From: Diphasiastrum complanatum
Lineage: Eukaryota > Streptophyta > Lycopodiopsida > Lycopodiales > Lycopodiaceae
Assembly (NCBI GenBank): GCA_029204225.1
Contig: CM055100.1
Span: forward strand, 28,658,649-28,722,648
Direction: 5' to 3'
DNA: 64,000 bases
Of the stretch, positions 45,978 to 57,179 are shown one piece after another. Position numbers and translations under genes: made by a program. A model generated the notes under the pieces. That model did not search any database. It was not told where the DNA came from and saw only the letters and a program-made list of their open reading frames with translations. Position 1 is the stretch's first letter, and each line of letters begins with the position of its first letter.

Positions 45978-48900
45978 TAGTGGGGACGACTCCGAGTCCA
46001 CTACCGGTGAAGACGAACCAGACTTTAGATCAGTACTAGGGGTAGAAGGAATGAATCTCTCAGAGAGTAGTACGAGGTCATTCCCCTTGGAACCAAGACA
46101 AACCACTAGCACTATACTCATAAGAAAACTACTCAAGACCCGATTACCACTAAGAAGGACTATGACGACTAAGTTTCAAGCATAGAATTTTACAAAGGGA
46201 TTAGTTGTGGGCAAAAGGCTACAAGCATACAGAGCCATGAACAAAGGGGTGGGTTAGATCTATGTAGTTATGGGCTAACCAATCATGAAATTTCAAATAG
46301 AAAGATTAAAAATTCACAGATCGAAAAGCTTAAATGGACTCTTCAAGATAGACAAGGCAAGACCAACGCCAAGAGACCCCCGTGACACTCAATAGGAGCA
46401 CTCATCCCCAAGAGGACTAGGGCGAGAGTACTAATGGTAACCAAGAAAGAGTTACGAATAGATCCACCTAGAAAGGAGTGGATGGAAGAGTGCAGCCGAC
46501 AGGTGAGTCTTGGGAGACCCGCTGAGGAGGAAAGGTCTTTCGCATCCAGTCTTCAGCTTGAGCATACCATGCCTCCTTACGAGAACAGTGAGAGCGACTA
46601 AGGCTATGCAGAAGTACATGACATAGTATGGACAGCCCCTGTATGTTACACCCCTAGTTCTAGATCCAAAGGTTGTTGTGTAACGAAACCAGAAAATGAC
46701 AAGAATCATGAACCCCCACCTAAGGCATTTGACCAAGAATCATTCGATATACAATGCTTATTTGGCTACCAAGAAGAGACAATAGATGACCACATGGTGG
46801 TAAACGTTGATAATTTCATCCATGAGGGTACGGGAGCACCAGATGACCCACTTCTTTGGAGGCAAGACATACCTGGCTATATCTCTAAAGTCGATATCAG
46901 GGATAGAGGTCATGAATCAGAAGTCAGAGATTCAGAGGTAAGGGATAACATATCTCCGACCATAGATAGGACTGATGATAATGAACCATTTGATATAGGA
47001 AAGATGTTCGATGGTGTACATGCAGATTTTCCATTTCTACCATGGGATCCAGATGTATATCAGAATTACCTACACCAATTAGAAGAGTTGCACTCTTTGG
47101 CCCTTAGCCCTATACATCATAGTAGACCTACCACAGAAGATGAATACCCAAATAACAAAATTGATGTTGGGTAGATGATAAGATGACAGACTATACCCTT
47201 ATCCTTGATTTTACTGACGGGATAAGGGAAAATATGAAGTTTATGTTTTATTTTCATTCGTTCATTTTTCTTCTTTGCTAATCTTGTTGTTTGGTGAATT
47301 TCCTTTCCATTTTATATGTAAAAAAAAAAAAAATTTAAAATCAGTTTCTAGGTTGCCCGTAGAATGGGTCCCAGCCCACCCCTAAGTGGCTAGACATAGT
47401 TTAGTAAGTGACCTTCGAAAAAACCGTCAAAAATATTTCATAGACAATTTTTGTACAGACCAAGTAAAAAATACCGCTCCACATAGAAATGGGTCCCAGC
47501 CCACCCAAAATGCGGCTAGAGCAAATTTTGAGGCCTTAGAAATGGCCCATAGACTAGGTTACGGCCTTAGAATTGGCCCGATTATACTAGCCGGCAAGGC
47601 CGAGCAAATTTTCAATGTACTCTGTTACTTTTATCAATGGAGAAATTGCCTACTGCGTTTTTCAGAGAACCGGTTGCCTTAAAAAAACCCCAAATCATGA
47701 GTGCTCACCAGTAACAACACACGGGACAAACTGGCAAAATCAACTCACAACAAACGATCAGAAATTATGGGACAGGGTCAAGGAAACTGCAGCAAAAATA
47801 TTGCAAATTCTAGTGCAAATCGAAACGACACACTAATAGACAAACCAACTCGACAGCTTGAGCCATGGGCCACAGACACACAAATGGAAAATACAAGTGG
47901 AGGCCAAAAAGTGCTTAACAAAAATATCCTACCTACAAATGGTAGGGGTTGACCACAAGTAGCAAAGAGAACTACCCAATTAAAAAAGACAAGCAAGTCA
48001 AGTACTTTCCATTTACACCACCAACAAGTGCAAAAGAGAAAAGTGGCTCACATAAGTGGTACCCCAATACCAATGAACCAAAACATATTTTCAAGACAAA
48101 GGGGGTAACATTTCAACTCCAATCACAACTAAGAGCCCATGTACAAAGCATGACACTTTTCATGAAAGGCTTGAAAAGTGAAAATTTGGCATTGTGATGG
48201 GAAAGCTTGGAGGGATGCCTATAAAGAGTATAAAGAGAGAGTCTCCCTTTGCATTAAGAGAGAGAATGCATGAGCGTGAGAGAATGAATGAATGTGAAAG
48301 GATGAATGAGTGAGAGGATGGGAGAGAGCACATTTGAGAGTGAGAGGATGGGAGAGAGCACATTTGAGAGTGAGTTTTGTTGTTGCTTGATGTATTTACC
48401 ATCTTTTGTCTGCGTGGAAAGATTCGAGAGTGAACTTCTTTTGGACTCTTTGTAAGAGAGTGATGGAGTGGATCCTGCTGATTATGGGTTGCGTGTTTAG
48501 AGGGTGAGAATTAGTGTTGAGGACTACACTGTGGTAGAGAGTTCCCTTCCTGGGGAAAGAGTCCTTTCAAGCGGGTTATGTTGTGGCCACCTGAGAGTAT
48601 ACGTGCTGCTGGGAGGGTGATATCACAAAGTGAGAAGAAACTGAAGGCAGAACCGCTATTCAGTTTGGTTGATAGAAACCTCTTGGAAACTGGGAAATGT
48701 TGGAGCACGCTGGGGAGCTTGCTTTGCTTATGCGTTGGTGGCCTGGACGAACTCATCCACAGTCTCACCTTTAGCAGTATCAGAGGTAGCTTACAGAACT
48801 GTGAATCCGTCGGCTCCTACTTCTCTGAACTATGCATACACATATGGTCTATGTCCAACTGTTACTACTCTATCGATGTCCAACCTGCAATGCGCATGTT

Positions 48901-50240
48901 GTGCCCACCTGAAGACCGTCTTCAAGCCCATCGGAAAACTCAAACATAGTCTTGATTGCACGCATGAAGTGCATTTGTCTCTAGCTCACAAGCCCTCTGA
49001 TTCACCACTGAACTAGATCAGATCTACGCCTGTCCCCAGAGGAGTCGCTGAGTGGAGGAGGCTGCATTTGGAAGTAAATTCAAGAGGGAGTGCTACTGGA
49101 AGTAACATTTGAAAGACAGTCACAGAATGGGCACCGCTCCTCATTGAGTCCACCTTATCTGTTGTTACCTCATAACTAGGCTGTGAACAGAATGTGGGAT
49201 CGTCGTTGAATCCTCATTCCAGCACTCGAATACTATTGCATTTCGCATTTCAGAACTGCGCCATAACTCCTTGAGGACATTGCCATTCTGAGTTATTGGA
49301 ATGCGATGCTCCTGCCTTGATTGGAAATATCGGAATTATGCACCTCTGCTAGCTCGAGGAGACTGAGACATCTGAACCTGCACCGGTTCTACAAATCGCC
49401 TCAATGTATGAGTCTTGGGGGTGGTCACCTTGGAGGTGGGGCTACGTGATTTATTGGTGAGCCATGAGCTCATGACTTGGGAGGTTGGCATACCGGTCCT
49501 TTCTCCCACACATAAGGTACATGTCCCAACTTTTTGATGGTTTGGATAGCCCGTTCAATATTGATCTTTTGAGTTATGTGATTCAATTTATGGTTTGAAT
49601 ATTGTTAGTATCGTTAACATGGCATAATTTTGATTGAGTTTAGACATGGTAGTGTACGATTTTGGTTGTTTAATATCGTTGCGTTGGCATGGTTCTATCT
49701 ATCGATAAGTAAGCTGCTCGATATGCCAATTACATTGTCTCATCTTAAGATTGTGACTATCAAAGATTGGAAGTCCTAAGTGTGTATGGTGTTTGATCGG
49801 AAAAATTTACACTTGATGTTGTATTTGGCAATAAACCGGTTCTTGTATGTCATAAGTCGTAAGCTCGACCTCTTTGAAATAAAAGAGCGGGGCGTCCACC
49901 GTACGTGGTTGAAACACACCACCTCGGTTAGGGGTCATCATAGTCACTTCCATCATTGGAACTGCCTAGCGAAATACCTAGGCCTGACGCTTGGCAAAAT
50001 ACCACTGCCTACCAAACAAGGCGACGCGTATAAGTGGCACCCTCTCACTGCACAGGACTAATCATGACATTATAGTATAATCATTTGGTGATTAGTTGCT
50101 TATTTCACCCTGATCAGTTGGACACTCTAGTGACGCATTCCAAGTAAATAACAAGCAACAGACAATGACTTCATTTCATTTCAACTATGATTGTTAATTG
50201 AGTACCCCCACAGAAATCTCTATACCCCGGCACTCCACCC
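45978..50240. other. Gypsy interior beyond protease; no RT or integrase seen
   Basis: Frames at 45907-46185 and 46794-47174 are acidic and may be leftover polyprotein (NEPFDIGKMFDGVHADFPFL). From 47200 on there are an A-run near 47320, a repeated ATGGGTCCCAGCCCACC word (47366, 47490), a 30-bp tandem repeat at 48311-48374 and unassignable frames at 48578-49016 and 49780-50061. I see no RT, RNase H or integrase signature, so this is either a large gag-only derivative or a composite with other insertions. Confidence 0.45.
48311..48374. repeat. 30-bp tandem repeat, two copies
   Basis: TGAGAGGATGGGAGAGAGCA begins both copies (48311 and 48341), followed by the same CATTTGAGAG. Confidence 0.85.
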
Positions 50241-50776
50241 TCACCTACAGGCAGGGGACATTATATTTAAGATACAACATTGCGGGGTTATAGTTACTTC
50301 GAAACCTATGAGTTCATTATCGATGGGTTCTGGCATCTAACTTATGTCGTTTCCATCGACTACACAAGACCCACGTAGCCTTTCATACCATTTGGAGCGC
50401 CAGTGCAGTCACCGGGATCAATTGGCAGTACTAACAGACCCCCAGATCTAGATCCACCAGAAATAGAGAGAGAGAGAGAGATGAAACCAGTAGTGATGAT
50501 CCCTCCACAGATTTCTACTTGGAGGGGTGGACGATCTAGAGAACGAAAAATCTAGCCATCAAGACCAGTAGGACTGAGATTGCAATTACACCTCCCTACA
50601 GCCGTGTCTCTGGGGGTCTGGAAAACCCTCATCGGCTGGGGAGCACGGGGTGGTTGGGATGGCCCTCGGGATTGGAAGCGGCATTCCCTAATCACTCGCG
50701 TAAGGGCAATGTGGGCCTTTCCCCTGTAGGGCTTCCTGGCGTGACCAATCCCCCGTCGGAAATTTTTCCCCTATCA
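50241..50776 (+). repeat. Gypsy LTR B
   Basis: Direct repeat of LTR A (36489-36508 plus 42370-42875), including the first 20 bases intact. It shows the LTR without the TIR-element insertion. Similarity ends at TATCA (50776), where the next sequence (AACTATCTGAG) is unlike the primer site of LTR A. Confidence 0.8.
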
Positions 50777-51267
50777 AACTATCTGAGGTGGGAAAGAGTT
50801 TAGATCGAGGATACAAGAATTCTCTTGTCCAAGAAACCTCAGCCTCCTGCTAGCGAAAAAGTAGGCGACATAGGAAAATTTGCTGATGTCTTGGTTCAAG
50901 ATTACAATGTGGTTACGGTAGTCGAGAAAACTGTAGAAGAGGTGCCACTTGAAAGTACAATGATGGCCCTCGGGATTGGAAACGACATTCCCTAATCACT
51001 CGCGTAAGGGCAGTGTGGGCCCTTCCCCTGTAGGGCTTCCTGGCGAGACCAATCTCCCGTCGGAAATTTTTCCCCTATCAAACTATCTGAGGTGGGAAAG
51101 AGTTTAGATAGCGAGGATACAATAATTCCCTTGTCCAAGGAACCTCAGCCTCCTACTAACGGAAAAGTAGGCGACACAAGAGAATTTGCTGATGTCTTGG
51201 ATCAAGATTACAATGTGATTACGGTAGTCGAGAAAACTGTAGAAGAGGTGCCACTTGAAAGTACAGT
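50659..51267. repeat. About 304-bp tandem duplication spanning an LTR end and a coding tail
   Basis: The unit beginning ATGGCCCTCGGGATTGGAA (50659) recurs at 50964. Each unit contains the last part of LTR B, AACTATCTGAGGTGGG and a coding-like tail. The duplication therefore occurred after LTR insertion beside that tail. Confidence 0.85.
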
Positions 51268-51322
51268 GGCTACTCAAGAAAAAGAAAAAGATGTAAATGA
51301 CCTTGATGATTTTTGGGAATAA
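51092..51322 (+). CDS. Acidic C-terminal coding tail next to LTR B, unknown
   Basis: Open frame (SLDSEDTIIPLSKEPQPPTN, VITVVEKTVEEVPLEST) ending in the acidic DVNDLDDFWE then TAA. The frame is open upstream through the LTR end without a convincing start. The first duplicate copy has a small deletion that shifts it. It is probably the last exon of a host or captured gene; family not recognised. Confidence 0.35.
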   Translation: MGKSLDSEDTIIPLSKEPQPPTNGKVGDTREFADVLDQDYNVITVVEKTVEEVPLESTVATQEKEKDVNDLDDFWE

Positions 51323-52130
51323 AAAATTCTCTTTTGTTTTAAAGGATAATCGCGTTTATATTTTTTAATGTATTGTGTTTTGAAATCTTTTTGATTGATT
51401 TAATGTTTTTAAATTTGTTTTTTAATGATTTAAAATTAGGAATTTGAGATATTTTAAAAATTTTAACATTGATAATCATTACCAAAAACTAATATTGTAA
51501 CGATTTGTCAAGTTTATAATATTTTAATTTTGGATGTGTTTCTATAATATTTTTTGTAAAAAAAATATTGTTAGAAATTTTAAGAAATGAAAAGATTTTT
51601 TTCAAGGTGATTTAAATATTTTCACAAATCATTTAATCTCGATTATTGTAAAGTAATTTCATTTGCATTAATTTAATGTTTAAATATTCAATGAGCTTAC
51701 GTAGGTATAAGTAAAGATTTTCAAAATTTTAAAACTTTAAAAAATATTGATTAAAATTTTTATCATAATTAAAAAAATATTTATTTTGATACAAGAGTTG
51801 TAATTTAAAAAACTCTTAAGATTCCAAAAAAAAAAACTATAACTTTTGTTTTAAATAAACAAAAAATATTTTTTAGTTATTTTAGTGGTTGTGTATCTAA
51901 TGATTTTATTTTGAATAGTATTATTATTTGATATAAGCTCATTTTAAGTTATTTATGAAAATCTATTGACCAAATTTTTCTAGCTTGAATTATTTTCTTG
52001 CAAAATACAACATTTTTTTAACATTACAATATATTTATTTGAAACATTTTAAATTTGGATATTTTTTTTAAAAAATTTAATTTTTTTTCAAAAAAATGGG
52101 TCTCTAAGTCATTTTTTTTTTTTTGGTCAT
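51323..52130. other. AT-rich non-coding stretch
   Basis: Very AT-rich with many T and A runs; no coding signal. It ends where coiled-coil copy B begins. Confidence 0.6.
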
Positions 52131-52990
52131 CATGTTGGAGGAAATCAACTGATATTTGCCAGTTATACATCTGATAGATTGTGGGACAATTTGGGATATG
52201 GATGCTAATTTGATCTATTGGAATACCCAAATCTTTTCATTTATTACGTCGCGGCATTGGCACTTAGTAGGGATCTACTCGCAATTGGCAAGGGCTCGCG
52301 ACATAACTCCTGATAAAATTCGAAGCTTTCTCAAAAACTGTTTCACGCCAATCTGGTTGCTCACCCAATGCAGGTAGGCTGTTCAATTCTTTGTCTGCCT
52401 CAATCTATGAGGTCTTAGACTTAATTACCCATCCACCCCTCGAGGACTCCTACGGATGTTGTTGTAGAAAGATTTGAATCTGTTTCTCGATGGTGATCAG
52501 CTTTTGAATCTGGTCCTCGATGGTGATCGGCTTTTGAAATAACGACTTGGCCTTTGAAGTAGATGGACCTGCTTCCGTGGCCTATAATTCTGTGACTTCT
52601 TCAGCATCTCCCCTTGAGGCATTGCTGTATTCATTCCTTCTTCTTGAACAAGGATTCAATCTCCTCTAATGAGACGGGATGATCTGGAACTTGTGTTTGG
52701 AGATATGTGTCTCGTTCAAGGGTGGTCACATCCAATTCACCTTGAAGGCACTCTCGATCAAGCGCTGCCATGTCCAATTGCCCATGTAGCAGCATCACCT
52801 GTTGTTTGACATCTTGGACAGCTTTGTCTACTTGATCTTGCGCAATCATCAATGTATTTTGAAGCGTAGCCATGTAGCCTTCCGATTGCTCGACAACTTG
52901 TTGGGCTTTTTTCATTTCTGCTTCGGACTTTTCTTCATGTTGTTCTACTAACAAAGCGTGCAGTTTACTTGACAAAGGATAAGAATCAAA
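52130..52990 (-). pseudogene. Coiled-coil protein of unknown family, copy B (broken)
   Basis: The minus frame 52975-52631 matches copy A (MLLHGQLDMAALDRE / TLERDTYLQTQVPDHPVS, with IAQDQVDKAVQ shared). Downstream it continues with PITIEDQIQKL duplicated as a 10-codon repeat (30-bp duplication at 52476-52535), then SSRGGW...LPALGEQPDWR..., QLRVDP and MPRRNK, aligned to 600-870 of copy A. Its stops (at the HP-TAG position, ...KTS-TAG and PY-TAA) differ from those in copy A. It is truncated near 52130 (IPNCPTIYQMYNWQISVDF). Confidence 0.6.
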
Positions 52991-53445
52991 TGCGAACTCA
53001 AAACATTTTTATTCGTGATCAACCTTGAAGGATTCACGAACTTTGTCTTACAGTCACCTCGAAAGATTCGCGAAACAATTACTTGTAGAAGCTCGTGGCT
53101 TTCTTGTTGAAGCTCGAAAGATTCGCGAACAGAATCTTGTCGCAAAATATTATGTTTCTTGTTCAAACCTGAGATGTCGCAAAATTGTCGTGAACAATTT
53201 ACGAAATCTTATGGACTATTCTTCAAGCTCACTTGTCGCAAACCATTTGCAAAATATTCTAGATTTTTTCTTCAAGCTCAAGAATTGTCATTTGTTGCGA
53301 ACAATTCGCGAAAGACGAAAATGTCACGAAGAGATAGCCAAATACTTTTATGGCAATGTCTCTCTTCACAAAAATAATTCTATATGTATTTGGAGGGTAT
53401 TTATGCCCATTCAAGAAATAGGATAATGCTTTAATTGCCATTATT
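52991..53445. repeat. Cluster of TTCGCGAA / TTGTCGCAAA words
   Basis: Between about 53020 and 53330 degenerate units repeat CTCGAAAGATTCGCGAA (twice exactly) and TTGTCGCAAA, TTGCGAACAATTCGCGAA variants. A related word (GTCGCGAACAATTCGTGAA) lies at about 62557. No gene is supported here. Confidence 0.55.
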
Positions 53446-54682
53446 ATTGTCGCAGCATCTGAGAAAATTTGCTATGATGAATGCAAATCTCTTTATTTAC
53501 AAAGCACTTCAAATAATTGGATAGGGATGAATCCCTTTGTCGTGATCCCTGGCCTTCCCTCAAATATCCCTGCCTTGTTGCAAAGGCATCCACCTCAACA
53601 GTAGCCTATAAAATATGAGCAAAGGTCACATGTCTTGAAAAACAAAATAACTATATTTGAATAAAAATCTCATTAAGATAAAACCAGATTTACCTACCAG
53701 ATCACGCTCATAAGCTTCAATAAGTGCAGCAATATGTAGATCATGACCAGCAACAATGATCGTCGAAGCACTGGATGGACTAGTTTCCGAAGACTGTGAC
53801 ACATATCTGCTTCGGATTTTCAGAAATTCCTCCTCACCAGGCAAATTTGCCTAGTATGCCCTGCTTTCAGACATGATTAACTGAAGTGCTTCAGTTCCAT
53901 CCATCCATTCATCTCCGTCTTTGTAATCAATAGAAGCACGTAGATCATCATCACCGTCGAGATCTATGAAGTCCCCGAATATTTTGATGAAATTAGACAA
54001 AATTGATAATATTTTGTCCTCCCTCAGATCAAGAACATCTCCAACATCATTAAGTGAGAGGTATGCGACACTATTCATGTAATACACTGGCAAATCGAGG
54101 AGAGTCTTGGTTTTGTCATAAGGAAGAAATGGACAATGCATGAGACTCGGCTGGGTCGTACATTGATGCCAATCTTGCCTCCTCATCAACACCCAAGGCA
54201 TCATCAACAATAGCTAACTCTGATATCACAAAATCAGTTGATGATGAGGCACCCTCAATGCTAAGCCTCGAAGTTCTTGTCTCCTCAGGAATAAGAGCAA
54301 AAAGATAAAACACAAAGCCCATGCCTTCTTGCAAAAAATGACATGATCGATTGTGCTGGTCACAATGGACCACACGTTTGAAATCACTCACGATTTTCGT
54401 GAATCGTCGGTTGTGGCTTGGCTACGAAGATGGTTGGGCAAGTACTAGGTCATAGATATGGATGAATCGTAGATTATCCATTATCAACATATACTGATTC
54501 AGACTATCATAATACTCTTTATACAACACTGGAAAATAGAATTTATGTTCTGATCCAAACCTCTCATTATCAAAAGACATATTGAAATACGTCTTATAGT
54601 GACCTATGTAGTTACCAACACCGGATTCAACGAGGAAGGCGTGCAACGCAAAATCAAAAGTATTAGAGGATGAGGCGGCCAT
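53446..54682 (-). pseudogene. ORF2 relative at the second locus (divergent from the Ulp1 gene)
   Basis: Starts MAASSSNTFDFALHAFLVES (54682). The frame runs to 54116 with a TAG at 54422, shifts, then runs 54210-53698 (YMNSVAYLSLNDVGDVLDLR, EDKILSILSNFIKIFGDF) with a TAG at 53851. A GT-AG intron (53697-53606) leads in phase to a last exon (53605-53446) beginning ATVEVDAFATRQG. The LREDK helix block and the VEVDAFA exon, with the same intron position, match ORF2 in the TIR element (LREDE and VELDAFA). It lies about 7 kb from the second RAG1-like copy on the opposite strand. Function unknown; damaged by two stops and one frameshift. Confidence 0.5.
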
Positions 54683-55694
54683 CTCGAAAGTATGACTAGT
54701 ATGGCCGAGTATCGCTATGACACGGGGTGGCAGGGAGTCAAAAGACAATCAGAAAATCCTCGCGTGATGGCGATATTGGCGAATGACCTGATATCGGAAC
54801 GACGCGAGGGATCTTAGATCGTCTAGAATCTCTGAAAGATTCTCGTGTGGTAGCGATACTGCAAAGAAATAGTACTGCTCACACACAGAGAGATACAGGG
54901 AGTGAAAATTCAAAACTTAGCAAAATGTTTTAACTGATCAAACAACATTTATATAGCTAAAACCAATAAAATCCAAGCCGTACACTCGTCGAGTATAACC
55001 GTCCACATGTGCGAGACCACACGTGCTACAATACGCATCAATGCCATTCGCCCACGTGTCCACACGTGCGAGCTCACACGTGCCAGAACACACGTCACCA
55101 AACCATTCGACCACATGGCCACACGTGCAAGTTTCACACGTGCGGATACAGAGGTGTAGGTCCCACACGTCAGGTACTGATTAGGCCACGTGGCCACACG
55201 TGCGAGCCTATACATGCGAGAAGACATGTCACTGATCCATTCGGCCATGTGTCCCCACGTGGGATCCCACACGTGTTGATCCAGACGTGCAGTTTTACAC
55301 ATGCGTATATAGACGTGTGGTTCCACATGTCAGCTACTGACTGGGCCACGTGTCGCTGGTATTCACACGTGCCAATTTTTTTCTCCTATAGGTGTCCATT
55401 CTCAGGGATTGTACAGGTTTTAGCGTAATTTGCTATCACGTTTGATTGCATCCATACGAAATGCATTTGTGATATCGCCATCACATGAGCGACCTCCTCC
55501 TCATGCCTGTTCCTTACACCCTCTCTCGTCATAGCGATATCAGCTTGACTTTCCCAGTATCGCCATCATGCGAGCCCCTGCCTCTCCCCGTCTGACTCTT
55601 CCACTCTCTCGCGTAGTAGCGATATCACTGTTAGAGTTCTCAGTGTCTCTTCTGCTGTGCTTTTGTCCTCGCATGGTATAGATATCCGGCCTCA
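54683..55694. promoter_or_regulatory. 1-kb divergent promoter region with mirrored GCGATATC motifs and G-box array
   Basis: Separates the ATGs of the minus ORF2 relative and the plus H3-like/Ulp1 gene. Both flanks carry repeated words around GCGATAT/GATATCGC joined to CGCGTGATGG-type sequence (left: about 54705, 54760, 54795, 54845; right: about 55472, 55520, 55555, 55615, 55675), oriented as mirror images. The centre (55010-55375) is packed with ACGTG cores. This looks like a bidirectional control region; regulation by bZIP/bHLH-type factors is inferred from motifs only. Confidence 0.55.
55010..55375. repeat. CACACGTG-rich array (about 14 ACGTG cores)
   Basis: Degenerate units of roughly 60-115 bases with recurrent CACACGTG, GGCCACGTGGCC and CCACACGTCAG words. 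The density of G-box/ABRE-like cores far exceeds chance. Confidence 0.8.
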
Positions 55695-55802
55695 ATGGCT
55701 CAGACGAAGCAAACCGCTAGGCTTACCAGTTTTGTTCAACCGTCCCATCCCCAGACATCTGAACCCGTACGTCCGCAAAGGCGCGGTAGGCCTATGACCT
55801 AA
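55695..55802 (+). CDS. Short frame with histone H3-like N-terminus and AT-hook-like end
   Basis: 35 codons: MAQTKQTARLTSFV... ending ...RRGRPMT. Residues 1-9 match the histone H3 tail (M-A-R-T-K-Q-T-A-R) except Gln for Arg at the second tail position; T-K-Q-T-A-R is exact, and Leu replaces Lys9. The C-terminal RGRP is the core of an AT-hook. It begins right at the inner end of the repeat-rich promoter region and is followed by the Ulp1-like coding sequence in shifted frames, so it is probably the N-terminus of that protein. A chance match or convergent basic tail is possible. Confidence 0.45.
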   Translation: MAQTKQTARLTSFVQPSHPQTSEPVRPQRRGRPMT

Positions 55803-56760
55803 ATACAGTGGTGGACATGATTGTTTCTGATGTGATGCAACTGATAAAGAGTTGCACATCAGACTTCCGAATGAGCCTAAAGACACATTTTTTTATTCTG
55901 AGAGGTACATTGATTTTGACTTGTATATAGCCAAGAAAATAGATGATTTCAGAGGGGACTTTATATTTTGTATAAACGATATTAATTTTTCAATGCATAT
56001 CAAAGACCCGCATTGTAGGGAGCTAAAGGATAAGACCTCATATATCTCAGACACAGTAGTTGAATCTGCTTGTGCATACTATGTACATAAATATACATAT
56101 ACAGTCACGAAGGAGATTGTCGTTGTATCTCCATTTTTTGGGCATCTGTTGAATAAAGAGAGGAAAGCCAGAAGGCTCTTCAGGCACATTAGCAAGGAGG
56201 CATCAATGTTCATCATCCCATACTGTTCAAAGTAAGATAGTTTCTTCTTGTAATATCTATTTTTTGTAAGATTTGTCTTTTGGAAACTCTTATAGATTCT
56301 AGTGATTCATTGCTTGTCTCTTTTTGGTAGCAAACATTGGAGTGTGCACATCATATCCATGAAAGTGGATTCGACTGGAAGCTGCACACCTGTGTGCATG
56401 ACAATGAATTCTTTGCATTCCACTCATTCTATGTTAAATCCATGTACAAAAGGATGGTGGAGCTATTGCCTAGGCCGGATGGGCTGGTTGTAAATACCAA
56501 CATAGAGGTTGTTGATGCAAAAGTAAAAAAAATCTTTTTACGTATTTTATTTGCATGATGGCATGTAGTTTAGAATTATATTGAGTTATAATTTAATAAT
56601 TTTTCGTTGTGATTTCTCGGTCTTCGCAACAAGACAATGCTTTCAGCTGTGGATGGTATTCAATCTGGAATGTTAAATCGTTCTTGGATTGGTATATGGT
56701 GCAACCTCTAGATGCTAGTATCCGTGACTCAATGTTCCAGTATCCTGATGATATATTGTT
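55803..56760 (+). pseudogene. Ulp1-like (C48) cysteine protease, broken
   Basis: Coding pieces: 55812-55860 (VVDMIVSDVMQLIKS), 55852-56233 (SYISDTVVESACAYYVHKYT, VVVSPFFGHLLN, ISKEASMFIIPYCS), intron 56234-56330, then HWSVHII and, in another phase, HTCVHDNEFFAFHSFYVKSM (to about 56520). After another intron come QQDNAFSCGWYSIWNVKSFL (about 56627-56690). The His-Trp, the later Asp and the Q..N...C-G set match the catalytic layout of Ulp1/SENP peptidases, which cleave SUMO-type modifiers. At least two frameshifts disable this copy. Ulp1 domains are known as captured cargo in plant transposons. Confidence 0.6.
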
Positions 56761-57179
56761 AACTTTGTGAATTTATTTTTTTTTAAACATTGGCTAATAC
56801 ATACATACATCAATATTTTTTCTTGCAGTTCCAATGTCCTAAGGTATTAGCAAATGCGATTCATTAGTATCGACATGAAATGTTGGAAATTTTACTATCG
56901 TGTGCAAGGCCTTACAAGCATGAAGGTGCATTGGATGAACCTGCCAGGGGATCCGTGGATGAGGTTATAGTGCTCGAGGATATGCCTCAGGCACCTTTGA
57001 TTGAAATGTAAATATTGTCACATAAGTTTCGACAGACACATAGAAATATATCATCACATGATGATCCATAGAACAATAGATAGGATAAATAGAAAGTGGG
57101 CTATTACTGAATGTCACAAATATATTATATCGATTTCAAAAACAATGTACATTTTTCAAAATACAAACTAACATGATAC
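56761..57179. other. Tail of the Ulp1 region and junction with Copia-2
   Basis: Includes a possible last Ulp1-gene exon (about 56835-57010, HEGALDEPARGSVDEVIVLE, EDMPQAPLIEM). It ends at the abrupt truncation of Copia-2 near 57180. No repeat marks the junction. Confidence 0.4.

Noticed and set aside
47315-47345. A-rich run as a LINE or processed-gene tail
   Set aside because: A short A run with no retroposed coding sequence upstream and no target duplication seen.
48578-49016. Two overlapping plus frames within the Gypsy interior
   Set aside because: Moderate length and balanced composition but no recognisable motif in either frame; not enough to call a gene.
54938-55428. Cys/His/Thr-rich frames on both strands (WARVxTWPN style repeats)
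   Set aside because: Products of the CACACGTG array; the repetition explains the apparent motif, no gene needed.
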